DNA of 64,000 bases from Aequorivita soesokkakensis (GTDB taxonomy: Bacteria; Bacteroidota; Bacteroidia; Flavobacteriales; Flavobacteriaceae): assembly GCF_001641085.1 (NCBI RefSeq), contig NZ_LXIE01000031.1:28778-92777 (forward strand), read 5' to 3'. How positions within the stretch are numbered: position 1 is the first letter of the stretch; every line of letters begins with the position of its first letter. Below, in pieces: positions 1 through 7,984 of the stretch. The notes under the pieces are model-generated. The model had not been told where the DNA came from. It was given only the letters and a program-made list of their open reading frames with translations, and searched no databases. Position numbers and translations under genes: made by a program.

Positions 1-1
1 A

Positions 2-826
2 ATTGCCCAATACCTTACCAGTATTTACATTTTGGCTCCAGGTTTACCCGTACGTCAGGTTCTGTTTGATGTGAATTTATTGATGTTGGTGCTCGCTTCA
101 TCTTCCGCCATAGCCAGCGGCTATATCATTAACAGTTTTTACGACAGTGAAAAGGATTTGATAAACCGGCCCCGCAAAACCATGCTGGACAAACTGGTAA
201 GCCAGCGCACAAAGCTTTCGGCCTATTTTGTGCTCAATTTTTTGTCTGTCATTTTCGCAAGTTATGTTTCGTTTAGAGCGGTGTTATTTTTCTCCATTTA
301 TATATTTTTCCTATGGTTTTATTCCCACAAGTTGAAAAAGTATCCTTTTATTGGGAATATAACGGCGGCCGTTCTCGCGGTTGTTCCATTTTTTGCAATT
401 TTTGTGCATTATGCAAATTTCGATATCGTGATTTTTGTACACGCTACATTTCTTTTCTTGCTGATTTCTATGCGCGAATTGGTAAAGGATCTCGAAAATA
501 TTAAAGGCGATTTAACACACGGATACAATACCATTCCGGTGGTTTATGGTGAAAAAACCTCAAAAAGAATGCTTACAATTTTGAGTGTTTTAACGCTTGC
601 GCCAATTATTTTGCTTATCACAAAATTTAAGGAAGAAATAGGTTATATGGACTATTATTTTTACGCAAGTATTCTGGGATTGGCTGTGTTTCTTGCAGTT
701 CTTTGGTATTCAAAAAACAAAATCCATTATATGGTTTTGCACAATATTTTGAAGTTTGCCATCGTCATTGGCGTTTTCAGCATTGTGCTAATTCACGTGA
801 ATTTATTGCTTCACCGATTTTTTTGA
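2..826 (+). CDS. UbiA-family prenyltransferase (5' end outside window)
   Basis: This is an integral membrane prenyltransferase of the UbiA superfamily, which transfers an isoprenoid chain to an acceptor. The frame is open to the left edge of the window, so the true start lies outside; the TTG at 32 is not a convincing start. Counting from base 2, the first Asp-rich motif NSFYDSEKD lies at about residues 44-52, and the second (KDLENIKGD, followed by NTIPVVYG) lies in the middle. About seven hydrophobic segments follow one another. Flavobacterial relatives are often named geranylgeranylglycerol-phosphate geranylgeranyltransferase, but the acceptor and chain length cannot be read from this sequence. 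The next gene is convergent. Confidence 0.85.
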   Translation: MAQYLTSIYILAPGLPVRQVLFDVNLLMLVLASSSAIASGYIINSFYDSEKDLINRPRKTMLDKLVSQRTKLSAYFVLNFLSVIFASYVSFRAVLFFSIYIFFLWFYSHKLKKYPFIGNITAAVLAVVPFFAIFVHYANFDIVIFVHATFLFLLISMRELVKDLENIKGDLTHGYNTIPVVYGEKTSKRMLTILSVLTLAPIILLITKFKEEIGYMDYYFYASILGLAVFLAVLWYSKNKIHYMVLHNILKFAIVIGVFSIVLIHVNLLLHRFF

Positions 827-868
827 AAAGACAAAAGATAAAAGACAGATAAATTTTCATTAATTTTC

Positions 869-1411
869 TCACTTCTCACTTCTCAACTTAACAAACAAAT
901 CCCAAACCACAACGCCCACACTTACCGAAATGTTCAACGAATGTTTCGTGCCAAACTGTGGAATTTCAATCACCGCATCACTCGCGGTAACCACTTTTTG
1001 CTGCACACCTTTAACTTCGTTACCAAAAACAATTGCATAAGTCAATTCCTTTTGTACCGAAAAATCGTTGAGGTTTACGGCAAGTTCAGCTTGTTCTATG
1101 GAAGCTACAAATACACCTTCATTTTGCAATTTCGAAACCACTTCCATTACATTTTCAGCATATTCCCACTCCACGCTGTCCTGTGCGCCGAGGGCTGTTT
1201 TTTGAATATCCTTGTGCGGCGGTTTTGCAGTAATGCCGCAGAGGTAGATTTTTTTCACCAAAAAAGCATCCGCAGTGCGAAAAACGGAGCCTATATTATT
1301 TAAACTTCTAATATTATCGAGAATAATAATAAGCGGTGTTTTTTCCGAAGCTTTATATTCTTCAGCATTGATGCGATCAAGTTCGCTGTTTTTTAGTTTT
1401 CGGTTTTTCAT
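869..1411 (-). CDS. SpoU/TrmH-family RNA 2'-O-methyltransferase
   Basis: The protein is a single-domain SPOUT methyltransferase, predicted to methylate a ribose 2'-hydroxyl in tRNA or rRNA using S-adenosylmethionine. The three SpoU motifs are visible: motif 1 (NIGSVFRTADAF, about residues 38-49), motif 2 (FGNEVKGV) and motif 3 (IPQFGTKHSLNISVS), which form the trefoil knot that binds the cofactor. At 180 residues it matches the TrmH/TrmL-like minimal size, with only a short N-terminal extension and no extra RNA-binding domain. Motifs alone do not identify the target nucleotide. It stands alone on the minus strand between a prenyltransferase and mutS. Confidence 0.88.
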   Translation of the reverse strand: MKNRKLKNSELDRINAEEYKASEKTPLIIILDNIRSLNNIGSVFRTADAFLVKKIYLCGITAKPPHKDIQKTALGAQDSVEWEYAENVMEVVSKLQNEGVFVASIEQAELAVNLNDFSVQKELTYAIVFGNEVKGVQQKVVTASDAVIEIPQFGTKHSLNISVSVGVVVWDLFVKLRSEK

Positions 1412-1437
1412 AGGGGGGCAAAGTTAATCGTTAAAGG

Positions 1438-1505
1438 TTAAAAGTTATTGGGTTATTGAGTTATTTCTCTGTGAAACTCTGTGTTTCTCTATGCAACTCT
1501 GCGTA
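1438..1505. repeat. Intergenic word repeats upstream of mutS
   Basis: The stretch holds the words TTATTGGGTTATTGAGTTATT and then CTCTGTGAAACTCTG-like copies (CTCTGTG, CTCTGTG, CTCTATG, CTCTGCG). The first word recurs in the opposite orientation near 7865-7898 (AATAACCCAATAACTCAATAAC). Low-complexity phrases of this kind are common between genes in flavobacterial genomes. No coding capacity is seen. Confidence 0.6.
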
Positions 1506-1582
1506 ATAATTATTTTTAAATTGTTGATAAAACAGCATAATTCACAAAAGCTTCATTTCGAATAAAAAAGCATTTTCGCTAC

Positions 1583-1600
1583 ATTTATCAATTGATAAAT
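1583..1600. promoter_or_regulatory. Perfect 18-base palindrome in front of mutS
   Basis: ATTTATCAATTGATAAAT reads the same on both strands and ends 21 bases before the mutS start codon. An operator for a dimeric regulator is one reading. The element is AT-rich, so chance is possible. No perfect TAnnTTTG box was found beside it; the closest is TACATTTA, which overlaps its left end. Confidence 0.4.
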
Positions 1601-1621
1601 AATAAGAATAGAAAATAAAAA

Positions 1622-4237
1622 ATGGCGACGAAGGAAACCCCGTTGATGAAGCAGTACAATACCATTAAAGCAAAGTATCCCGATGCATTGTTACTGTTTC
1701 GCGTGGGCGATTTTTACGAAACTTTTGGGGAAGATGCCGTGCGAGCCGCAGGAATTTTGAATATTACATTAACCGCTCGAAATAACGGCGGTGATAACGT
1801 TGAACTTGCTGGTTTTCCGCATCATTCCTTGAATACGTATTTGCCAAAACTGGTAATGGCAGGTTGTAGGGTTGCTATTTGCGACCAACTGGAAGATCCA
1901 AAAATGACCAAAACCATCGTAAAACGTGGCGTTACCGAATTGGTTACCCCAGGCGTTGCCTTTAATGATGATATCTTAAAATCCAAATCGAATAACTTTT
2001 TGGCTGCTGTTCATTTTGGCACGAAGAATTTGGGCGTCTCTTTTTTGGATGTTTCCACGGGCGAATTTTTGGTTTCCGAAGGTTCTGCAGAATATGTTGA
2101 CAAATTGCTTCAGAATTTCAATCCTTCGGAAGTGCTTTTTTCAAAACAAAAACGAAAGCTTTTTTCTGAAACTTTCGATTCTAATTATCACGTTTTTCAT
2201 CTGGAAGATTGGATTTTCCAAAGCGATTATTCTTTTGAAACGCTCACGAAGCATTTTGATGTAAAAAATTTGAAAGGTTTTGGCGTAGACCATTTGGAAG
2301 ACGGCATTATCGCCGCCGGCGCCGCGCTTCATTATTTAACCGAAACGCGCCACACAAAATTGCAGCATATTTCACGCTTATCGCGAATTGCCGAAGATGA
2401 ATATGTTTGGATGGACCGCTTTACCATTCGCAATTTGGAACTGTACCATTCCAATCAGCAAAATGCGGTGACGCTTTTGGATGTGATTGATAAAACAATT
2501 TCGCCCATGGGCGGGCGGCTTTTAAAACGGTGGATGGCACTTCCGCTTAAAAATGCTGAAAAGATAAACCGCAGACACGAAGTGGTGAGTTTTCTGTTGG
2601 ACAACCCGATTACTTTAGAAAAAACCCAACAATACACGAAACGCATCGGCGATTTGGAGCGACTCATTTCAAAAGTCGCAACCGGAAAAGTGAACCCGCG
2701 AGAGGTTATCCAACTTAAAAATTCTTTGGAAGCGGTTGTTCCCATAAAAGCGTTGGCGCTGAATTCCAAAAATGAATCGCTGAAAATTATCGGCGAACAA
2801 TTGCACGATTGCGAATTACTTCGGAATAAAATAAAGGAAACGCTTTTTGAGGAAGCGCCCGTAAATATTTTGAAGGGAAATTCCATCGCCGAAGGTTTTT
2901 CTAAAACGCTGGATGAATTGCGAAATATTTCAGCAAACGGAAAGGAATATTTGGATGAAATGCTTGAACGCGAAACAAAGCGCACTGGAATTTCTTCACT
3001 TAAAATAGCTTCTAACAATGTTTTTGGATATTATATTGAAGTCAGAAATACCCACAAGGACAAGGTTCCGCAGGAATGGATTCGCAAGCAAACACTTGTA
3101 AGCGCTGAAAGATATATAACAGAAGAACTGAAAGAATACGAAACCAAAATACTTGGCGCCGAAGAAAAAATTCTCGCTTTGGAGCAAGAGATTTTTTCAA
3201 AATTAGTGGATTGGATGCTTCAGTTTATTGCTTCAGTTCAACAAAATGCGGCTTTGATTGCGCAAATGGATTGTCTTTGTTCTTTCGCAACGCAAGCGAA
3301 AGAAGCAAATTACACTCGTCCGCTTTTAGACGAAACTTTTGATTTGGATATAAAAGAAGGCCGCCATCCAGTAATCGAAAAACAACTTCCGCCCGACGCA
3401 CCTTATATTGCGAACGATGTTTTTCTCGATCGTGAAAACCAGCAAATTATTATGATTACCGGGCCAAACATGAGCGGTAAATCGGCCATTCTTCGGCAGA
3501 CTGCCTTGATTGTTTTGTTAGCGCAGATGGGCAGCTTTGTTCCTGCTTCGGAAGTGCGAATGGGTTGTGTGGATAAAATTTTCACACGCGTTGGTGCAAG
3601 TGATAATATTTCGATGGGCGAATCAACTTTTATGGTTGAAATGAACGAAACCGCGAGTATACTAAACAATCTTTCGGATCGTAGTTTGATTCTTTTAGAT
3701 GAAATTGGCCGTGGTACTAGTACTTATGACGGTATTTCAATCGCTTGGGCAATCAGTGAATATTTACACGAACATCCTTCAAAAGGGAAAACGCTTTTTG
3801 CCACCCATTATCACGAATTGAATGAAATGACGGAAACTTTTCCGCGGATAAAAAACTATAATGTTTCTGTAAAGGAATTAAAAGATAATGTGCTTTTCCT
3901 CAGAAAATTGGTCCCGGGCGGAAGCCACCACAGTTTCGGAATTCATGTTGCAAAAATGGCAGGAATGCCGCAAGCTGTATTACAAAGAGCGAATAAAATA
4001 TTGAAAAGACTCGAAAAAAGTCACGCTTCCGAAGAATTGACTGAAGAAATGAAAGCGGTTTCCAAAGAAGAAATGCAATTGAGCTTTTTTAAACTGGACG
4101 ATCCATTGCTGGAAGAACTTCGGGAGGAGATATTAGAGATTGACATTGACACACTTACACCCGTAGAGGCATTGATGAAACTGAACGAGATTCGGCGAAT
4201 GTTACAACGGAATGCATCAGTGAAGTTTAAAAAGTAA
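1622..4237 (+). CDS. mutS: DNA mismatch repair protein MutS
   Basis: MutS recognises base mismatches and small loops in newly replicated DNA and recruits MutL. The N-terminal mismatch-binding motif GDFYETF is intact, with Phe31 and Glu33 corresponding to the wedge Phe-x-Glu of MutS1. The C-terminal ABC-type ATPase has Walker A GPNMSGKS at about residues 614-621, the Walker B acid pair at about 693-694 ([11 protein letters not shown]) and the ATHYHEL segment. QLSFF at about 819-823 resembles the beta-clamp binding motif found near the C-terminus of bacterial MutS. The length of 871 residues is normal. The next features downstream are two tRNA genes. Confidence 0.98.
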   Translation: MATKETPLMKQYNTIKAKYPDALLLFRVGDFYETFGEDAVRAAGILNITLTARNNGGDNVELAGFPHHSLNTYLPKLVMAGCRVAICDQLEDPKMTKTIVKRGVTELVTPGVAFNDDILKSKSNNFLAAVHFGTKNLGVSFLDVSTGEFLVSEGSAEYVDKLLQNFNPSEVLFSKQKRKLFSETFDSNYHVFHLEDWIFQSDYSFETLTKHFDVKNLKGFGVDHLEDGIIAAGAALHYLTETRHTKLQHISRLSRIAEDEYVWMDRFTIRNLELYHSNQQNAVTLLDVIDKTISPMGGRLLKRWMALPLKNAEKINRRHEVVSFLLDNPITLEKTQQYTKRIGDLERLISKVATGKVNPREVIQLKNSLEAVVPIKALALNSKNESLKIIGEQLHDCELLRNKIKETLFEEAPVNILKGNSIAEGFSKTLDELRNISANGKEYLDEMLERETKRTGISSLKIASNNVFGYYIEVRNTHKDKVPQEWIRKQTLVSAERYITEELKEYETKILGAEEKILALEQEIFSKLVDWMLQFIASVQQNAALIAQMDCLCSFATQAKEANYTRPLLDETFDLDIKEGRHPVIEKQLPPDAPYIANDVFLDRENQQIIMITGPNMSGKSAILRQTALIVLLAQMGSFVPASEVRMGCVDKIFTRVGASDNISMGESTFMVEMNETASILNNLSDRSLILLDEIGRGTSTYDGISIAWAISEYLHEHPSKGKTLFATHYHELNEMTETFPRIKNYNVSVKELKDNVLFLRKLVPGGSHHSFGIHVAKMAGMPQAVLQRANKILKRLEKSHASEELTEEMKAVSKEEMQLSFFKLDDPLLEELREEILEIDIDTLTPVEALMKLNEIRRMLQRNASVKFKK

Positions 4238-4266
4238 AATATGTGAATAATTTATCTAAAAAGACT

Positions 4267-4295
4267 TTGCTTTTGAAGTAAAATTTTTAAATTTG
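4267..4295 (+). promoter_or_regulatory. Bacteroidota-type promoter for the tRNA genes
   Basis: TTG at 4267-4269 and TAAATTTG at 4288-4295 are separated by 18 bases, a full match to the Bacteroidota primary-sigma consensus (TTG, 17-23 bases, TAnnTTTG). Transcription should begin near 4302, about 35 bases before mature tRNA-Gly, and may read on into tRNA-Leu. Confidence 0.7.
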
Positions 4296-4335
4296 CTCCC
4301 GCTTTCAATAGGAAGCCACGTTCATTAAATTTTTT

Positions 4336-4408
4336 GCGAAAATAGCTCAGTTGGTAGAGCGCCACCTTGCCAAGGTGGAGGTCGCGGGTTCGAATCCCGT
4401 TTTTCGCT
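4336..4408 (+). tRNA. tRNA-Gly (anticodon GCC)
   Basis: A complete cloverleaf can be folded. The acceptor stem GCGAAAA (4336-4342) pairs with TTTTCGC (4401-4407). The anticodon stem is CCACC/GGTGG around the loop TTGCCAA, with anticodon GCC at 4369-4371. The T arm has the loop TTCGAAT. The discriminator base is T4408. The 3' CCA is not encoded and would be added after transcription. Confidence 0.97.
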
Positions 4409-4508
4409 CAACCTTAAATGCCGATGCAATTCGGCATTTTTTGTTAAGTCCAGATTGTAATAGACAATCTTACCAAAGTTTCTTTAAGAGACTGAAGTAT
4501 AGCCTGCA

Positions 4509-4525
4509 TTGAGCGCAGTCGAAAT
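4509..4525 (+). repeat. Dispersed 17-base repeat (copy 1)
   Basis: TTGAGCGCAGTCGAAAT ends exactly one base before tRNA-Leu. A near-identical copy (TTGAGCGGAGTCGAAAT) lies at 7985-8001, a diverged one is on the minus strand near 62811-62826, and a weaker one is at 26520-26537. Confidence 0.6.
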
Positions 4526-4609
4526 GCTCGAGTGGTGGAATTGGTAGACACGCCGGACTTAAAATCCTGTGACCATCTGGTCGTGCGGGTTCAAGTCCCG
4601 CCTCGAGTA
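4526..4609 (+). tRNA. tRNA-Leu (anticodon UAA)
   Basis: The gene folds as a class II tRNA with a long variable arm. The acceptor stem GCTCGAG (4526-4532) pairs with CTCGAGT (4602-4608) with a G-T first pair, and A4609 is the discriminator. The anticodon loop CTTAAAA (4558-4564) gives TAA at 4560-4562. The T arm is GCGGG/CCCGC around TTCAAGT. The anticodon stem CCGGA/TCCTG has one C-T mismatch (4554 with 4568). CCA is not encoded. Confidence 0.96.
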
Positions 4610-4611
4610 CA

Positions 4612-4646
4612 AAAACCTCTTTGTTTTTAAAGCAAAGAGGTTTTTT
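4612..4646 (+). terminator. Intrinsic terminator after tRNA-Leu
   Basis: The stem AACCTCTTTG (4614-4623) pairs with CAAAGAGGTT (4633-4642), followed by a run of six T. It starts three bases after the tRNA and should end the tRNA transcript. Confidence 0.85.
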
Positions 4647-4665
4647 ATTGTTATAACGCATAAAA

Positions 4666-4691
4666 AAACCCTCTCAAAATTGAAAGGGTTT
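4666..4691 (-). terminator. Intrinsic terminator of the 86-residue lipoprotein gene
   Basis: Twelve-base arms beginning AAACCC and ending GGGTTT pair with one mismatch around a two-base loop. Read on the minus strand, the hairpin is followed by a T run. It lies 24 bases past the stop codon of the lipoprotein gene at 4716-4976. Confidence 0.8.
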
Positions 4692-4715
4692 CTGTTTCTT
4701 TAGCAAAGAATTTGC

Positions 4716-4976
4716 TTATTGACCGTCAGTAGCGTCTTTTACAGCTTCTTTAGTGTCGTCAGCAGCTTGCTCAACAGCATCGCCAGCATCTTTCATAGCA
4801 TCTTCAGTAGCTTCAGCAGCATTGTCAACAGCTTCTTCAGCATTGTCCATTGCGTTTTCAGCGTCAGTTTGCATAGATTCAGCAGTTTCTTCAGCGTTTT
4901 CTTTTGTAGTCTCTCTACAAGAGTATACAGAAGCAACTAATGCAAGAGCGGCAAGTGATAAAAAGATTTTTTTCAT
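4716..4976 (-). CDS. Small Ala/Glu/Asp-rich lipoprotein
   Basis: The 86-residue product starts with a signal peptide ending in VASVYSC, a lipobox in which Cys20 would be lipidated. The mature part is almost wholly built of Ala, Glu, Asp, Asn and Lys in loose 11-residue periods (NAEEAVDNAAEATEDA), as in amphipathic helices of LEA- or apolipoprotein-like proteins. It begins CRETTKE, similar to the CRDQKTE and CRENKTE starts of the two lipoproteins at 5955-6441. No enzymatic domain is present. A structural or stress role at the outer membrane is only an inference. Confidence 0.8.
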   Translation of the reverse strand: MKKIFLSLAALALVASVYSCRETTKENAEETAESMQTDAENAMDNAEEAVDNAAEATEDAMKDAGDAVEQAADDTKEAVKDATDGQ

Positions 4977-5006
4977 TGTTGAAATAGATTAGTGATTAAT
5001 AGTGTG

Positions 5007-5014
5007 CAAAAGTA
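5007..5014 (-). promoter_or_regulatory. -7 promoter element of the 86-residue lipoprotein gene
   Basis: On the minus strand the sequence reads TACTTTTG, a full match to TAnnTTTG, 30 bases before the start codon. No TTG is found at the usual distance, so only the -7 box is called. Confidence 0.45.
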
Positions 5015-5079
5015 ATTAAAATTTTGACAGTGTATCTTTTATGGACTTATTTTTTTAAATTTTATTGATATTTTTTTCA

Positions 5080-5129
5080 GGAAATTTTCCGAATATATTT
5101 TGGAATATTTCCAATATATGTTATTTTTG
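5080..5129 (+). promoter_or_regulatory. Promoter and overlapping operator of the S24 regulator
   Basis: TTG at 5100-5102 and TATTTTTG at 5122-5129 are 19 bases apart, the ideal Bacteroidota promoter. The palindrome TTGGAATATTTCCAA (5100-5114) starts on the -33 TTG and fills the spacer. A second palindrome, GGAAATTTTCC, lies at 5080-5090. The arrangement fits autorepression by the LexA/CI-like protein encoded at 5135. The predicted transcription start falls at or within a few bases of the ATG. Confidence 0.65.
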
Positions 5130-5134
5130 GAAGT

Positions 5135-5902
5135 ATGGAAAAAAATATATCAACAGAGGCTGTAAGGTTTAAATCACTTCGCGAAGAATTAAGGCATACG
5201 CAACAATCATTTGCACAACTTCTTGATATTGGCGCAACAACTGCGGATATAGAAAGAGGCAAAACAAAAATTACAGGAAAAACCGTAATGGAATTGATGT
5301 CACAATTTAATATCAACCCTTTATGGCTTTATGGTAAAAGTCTGGAAAAATATATAGATGCTATTCGTGGCGATGTCAGTCCGAAAGTTATAACAGTAGA
5401 TTCCTCGGGCAATGACGGGATTCTGCTTGTAAACCAGAAGGCAGCGGCTGGATACCCAAATAACATTCATGACATGGGTTGGTATCAAACATTGCCCGCC
5501 TTTAGTATTCCTTTACCTGAATTTAGGAATGCTACATACCGTGGATTTCAGGTGGAAGGTGATAGTATGTTGCCCAATATACGTCCGAACGAGTGGGTAC
5601 TTGGCCGGGCAGTGCCCAATATAGTTGAAGCCAGTGACAGTAAAATTTATATTGTGGTTTTAATAGATTCGGTATTGGTGAAGAAACTTCAAAAAATTCC
5701 AAATAATCCACAAAGCATCCGGCTTATTTCCTTAAATGATCAATATTTGCCCATTGATGTAAAAGTGAAGGATATTCAGGAGCTTTGGATGGTAAATAGC
5801 AAGCTCAGTTTTGGAGTGGATGAACCTTCTGAAAGCAATTTGTTGCGGCAGCTTCAGCAATCTATGGATGAACTGAAAGGACAAATAAGTAGTTTAAAAT
5901 AA
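5135..5902 (+). CDS. LexA/CI-like transcriptional regulator, HTH plus S24 peptidase domain
   Basis: The N-terminal 70 residues form an XRE-type helix-turn-helix (SFAQLLDIGATTADIERGKT). The C-terminal half is a LexA-type S24 serine peptidase fold. The Ser-Lys dyad is visible as Ser144 in VEGDSM and Lys183 in VLVKKL, and AAAGYP places a candidate self-cleavage bond at Ala105-Gly106. A short helical tail follows (233-255). In this family, RecA filaments or another signal trigger self-cleavage and derepression. No phage or conjugation gene is nearby, so a chromosomal stress regulator is more likely than a prophage repressor; its targets are unknown. A strong promoter-operator lies directly upstream. 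Confidence 0.88.
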   Translation: MEKNISTEAVRFKSLREELRHTQQSFAQLLDIGATTADIERGKTKITGKTVMELMSQFNINPLWLYGKSLEKYIDAIRGDVSPKVITVDSSGNDGILLVNQKAAAGYPNNIHDMGWYQTLPAFSIPLPEFRNATYRGFQVEGDSMLPNIRPNEWVLGRAVPNIVEASDSKIYIVVLIDSVLVKKLQKIPNNPQSIRLISLNDQYLPIDVKVKDIQELWMVNSKLSFGVDEPSESNLLRQLQQSMDELKGQISSLK

Positions 5903-5936
5903 AAAAGGGATGCTCACAAAGAACATCCCTTTTTGT
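5902..5936. terminator. Bidirectional terminator between the S24 gene and the lipoprotein pair
   Basis: AAAAAGGGATG (5902-5912) pairs perfectly with CATCCCTTTTT (5924-5934), with A and T runs at either end. The stem begins on the last base of the S24 gene's stop codon and can serve both converging genes. Confidence 0.88.
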
Positions 5937-5954
5937 TTTTGAAAGATAAAAAAA

Positions 5955-6191
5955 TTAGTTTTTATCTTCTGTTTTTATTTTTACATCACCGTCATCGTCG
6001 GTTTTAATTTTAACCTTTTCGTCTTCGGTTTCCATTTTTATTTTGTCGCCGTCATCTTTAATCTTAACATCGGCGCCTTTGTCTTGCATTTCTTCAATTA
6101 TCTCTTCTTTTTCAGTTTTCTGATCTCTACAAGATGAGAGAGAGATTGTTAAAAATCCTGCAAATAGAGCAATCATCGTTAGCTTTTTCAT
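5955..6191 (-). CDS. Small lipoprotein with charged KIK repeats
   Basis: The 78-residue product has a signal peptide ending LSSC (lipobox; Cys21 lipidated). The mature part is highly charged, with a repeated beta-type pattern in which KIK or KIKTE alternates with DDGD (VKIKDDGD, VKIKTDDDGD, VKIKTEDKN). It lies 31 bases downstream of a similar lipoprotein gene and is probably cotranscribed with it. The acidic-basic residues just after the lipidated Cys (CRDQKTEKEE) could act as a surface-export signal, but this is inference. No known domain is recognised. Confidence 0.75.
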   Translation of the reverse strand: MKKLTMIALFAGFLTISLSSCRDQKTEKEEIIEEMQDKGADVKIKDDGDKIKMETEDEKVKIKTDDDGDVKIKTEDKN

Positions 6192-6222
6192 TGTTTTTAA
6201 GTTTTAAGTTAGAATTTATAAA

Positions 6223-6441
6223 TTATTTATCGTTTCCGATTTCGTCAATTTTTTTATCAATTTCCTCATTTACTTCTTTGTCAACTTCTTTTGCTGTGCG
6301 CTCTAAAATGCCTTCTCTTTCTTCAGTTTGTGGGGTTTCAACTTTTACTTCGCGAATTACTTCTTTGGTTTCAGTCTTATTTTCCCGACAAGATCCCAAC
6401 GCTATTGTAGCAATAGAAATTAAAATAAATAGCCTTTTCAT
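6223..6441 (-). CDS. Small lipoprotein, highly charged
   Basis: The product has 72 residues with a signal peptide ending ALGSC. The remainder is rich in Glu, Lys, Asp and Arg and ends in a heptad-like helix (KEVDKEVNEEIDKKIDEIG), which suggests a coiled coil. It shares the CR(E/D)xKTE start of the mature protein with its downstream neighbour. A TAGATTTG -7 box lies 25 bases before its start, so it is likely the first gene of a two-gene unit. The function is unknown. Confidence 0.75.
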   Translation of the reverse strand: MKRLFILISIATIALGSCRENKTETKEVIREVKVETPQTEEREGILERTAKEVDKEVNEEIDKKIDEIGNDK

Positions 6442-6466
6442 ATATAGATTGTTTTAATGGTTTAAG

Positions 6467-6474
6467 CAAATCTA
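6467..6474 (-). promoter_or_regulatory. -7 promoter element of the two-lipoprotein unit
   Basis: The minus strand reads TAGATTTG, a full TAnnTTTG match, 25 bases before the start codon at 6441. No TTG stands at the canonical distance. Confidence 0.45.
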
Positions 6475-6582
6475 ACTTTTAAATGATGGAGAATTAATAA
6501 TTATATCCTAAAAAGTGTGAATAAAATATTAATTTCAAATTATTTTATCATAATCTTCAATTTTTATCGAAAAATATTAGAT

Positions 6583-7818
6583 TTAATTTGCCGTGATATA
6601 ATTAACTATTTTTTGAGTGGCTCCTGTATTTTTATTTACAAAGTGTCCGGCAATCATTCCTGTTTTATTTCTGAAATTGATATTGTTCACTAATTTACTT
6701 AAAATTTCGTCACATTCAGAAGGATTTTTTACAGAAAATAATCCAGCTAAATCCTGTAAACGAATAGCCTCGGGAAATTCACTGTAGTTTTTCCCGATAA
6801 CAATCGGCACCCCAAAGGTAGCCGGTTCTAAAATATTGTGAAGACCTGTTTTTCCAGCAGCACCCCCAACATAGGCAATATCGGCATAGCTATAAATTTT
6901 GCTTAATAGGCCAATACAGTCAATTATTAGCACAGAATATTCAGCAATGTTTACCTCGTCTATTTGAGAATGTAGGATTGTTTTCTTAATAATTTTTTCT
7001 TTAAAATTTTCAATTTTATCCAGCTCAATTTTGTGTGGCGCAATAATGAATTTTACGTTTTCGGGAGCGGAATTTATATATTCCAGCAGTAAAACTTCAT
7101 CTTCGGGCCACGTGCTTCCGCAAACAATACAGATTGAATCTCCTTTAAATTCTTCTGCAAATCTTAGCGTATTGTCCATTTCAATTTGGTGCGAAACCCT
7201 ATCAAAACGAGTGTCGCCGCTAATCGTTAAATTTTTAAAACCAATATTTTTTAAAAGCACTTCAGAATTTTCATCCTGCAAAAAAAAGTGATCAAAATTA
7301 CCAAGGGCTTTTCGCATAAAGCTTCCGTAGCTTTTGAAAAAGATTTGATTCTTTCTGAAAACACCCGAAACTAAAAGCGTTGGAATGTTTTTTTTCTTAA
7401 GTTCTAGAAGATAATTGGGCCAAAATTCATATTTCACAAATAAGACAAGCGAAGGATGGATTGCAGCAATAAATTTCTTCGCGTTCGCTTGTGTATCCAT
7501 CGGTAAATAGACCACGGCATCTGCCAAAGGGGTGTTCTTCTTTATTTCAAAACCTGAAGGCGAAAAAAAACTGACCACTATTTTATGGTCTGGTTTTAGT
7601 TTTTTCATTGCTTCCATAATAGGGACACCCTGCTCAAATTCTCCCAACGAAGCGCAATGGAACCAAATGGTTTTATCTGTCGCTGATATTTTTTGCTGAA
7701 GAATTTTAAAAACATCCTTTCTGCCATTGACAAAGAGTTTCATTTTTTTACTGAAAAGCGCTACAATCCTTAAATGAAAGGAAGCTAAAAGAATCAACAA
7801 ATTATAGATTGTATGCAT
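6583..7818 (-). CDS. waaA: 3-deoxy-D-manno-octulosonic acid (Kdo) transferase
   Basis: WaaA attaches Kdo from CMP-Kdo to lipid A precursor at the inner membrane during lipopolysaccharide synthesis. The N-terminal membrane anchor (MHTIYNLLILLASF) is followed by the GT-B glycosyltransferase fold. SLGEFEQG contains the Glu proposed as the catalytic base in this family, and the C-terminal donor site shows GGAAGKTGLHNILEPATFG. I chose the ATG at 7818 because a promoter -7 box (TATTTTTG, 7825-7832) overlaps the alternative ATG at 7836, which would therefore not be in the mRNA, and because family members start with a similar M-x-x-I/L-Y-N segment. The length of 411 residues is typical. Confidence 0.92.
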   Translation of the reverse strand: MHTIYNLLILLASFHLRIVALFSKKMKLFVNGRKDVFKILQQKISATDKTIWFHCASLGEFEQGVPIMEAMKKLKPDHKIVVSFFSPSGFEIKKNTPLADAVVYLPMDTQANAKKFIAAIHPSLVLFVKYEFWPNYLLELKKKNIPTLLVSGVFRKNQIFFKSYGSFMRKALGNFDHFFLQDENSEVLLKNIGFKNLTISGDTRFDRVSHQIEMDNTLRFAEEFKGDSICIVCGSTWPEDEVLLLEYINSAPENVKFIIAPHKIELDKIENFKEKIIKKTILHSQIDEVNIAEYSVLIIDCIGLLSKIYSYADIAYVGGAAGKTGLHNILEPATFGVPIVIGKNYSEFPEAIRLQDLAGLFSVKNPSECDEILSKLVNNINFRNKTGMIAGHFVNKNTGATQKIVNYITAN

Positions 7819-7824
7819 ACAAAG

Positions 7825-7832
7825 CAAAAATA
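7825..7832 (-). promoter_or_regulatory. -7 promoter element touching the waaA start
   Basis: The minus strand reads TATTTTTG, six bases before the ATG at 7818. TTG triplets inside the TTTGAAATTTGG word repeat just upstream stand 15 and 22 bases before it. The implied mRNA has almost no leader. Confidence 0.5.
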
Positions 7833-7836
7833 CCAA

Positions 7837-7900
7837 ATTTCAAGTACCAAATTTCAAATACTAGGCTCAATAACTTAATAACCCAATAACTCAATAACTT
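7837..7900. repeat. AT-rich word repeats between waaA and the aminotransferase gene
   Basis: AAATTTCAAGTACCAAATTT matches the TTTGGTACTTGAAATTT phrase near 21719-21738, and AATAACTTAATAACCCAATAACTC matches, inverted, the phrase near 1443-1465. No coding potential is seen. Confidence 0.55.
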
Positions 7901-7984
7901 CAACACAAACAAATATCATTTTCGTAATTTTACCGAATTCAAAATAGTAGTTGTCAATTTTAAAGATACCCGCCGAAGTTTATA

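Noticed and set aside
2455..3018. A 187-codon frame antisense to mutS
   Set aside because: It lies fully inside the mutS coding region, is Ser/Phe-rich and has no recognisable family; long antisense frames arise readily from codon bias.
4470..4661. A 63-codon frame on the minus strand across the tRNA-Leu gene
   Set aside because: It covers the whole tRNA-Leu and its terminator, and the translation mirrors the tRNA sequence. The tRNA is certain, so the frame is a shadow.
5135..5902. S24 regulator as a sign of a prophage
   Set aside because: No integrase, excisionase, structural phage gene or attachment repeat is nearby; neighbours are small lipoproteins and waaA.
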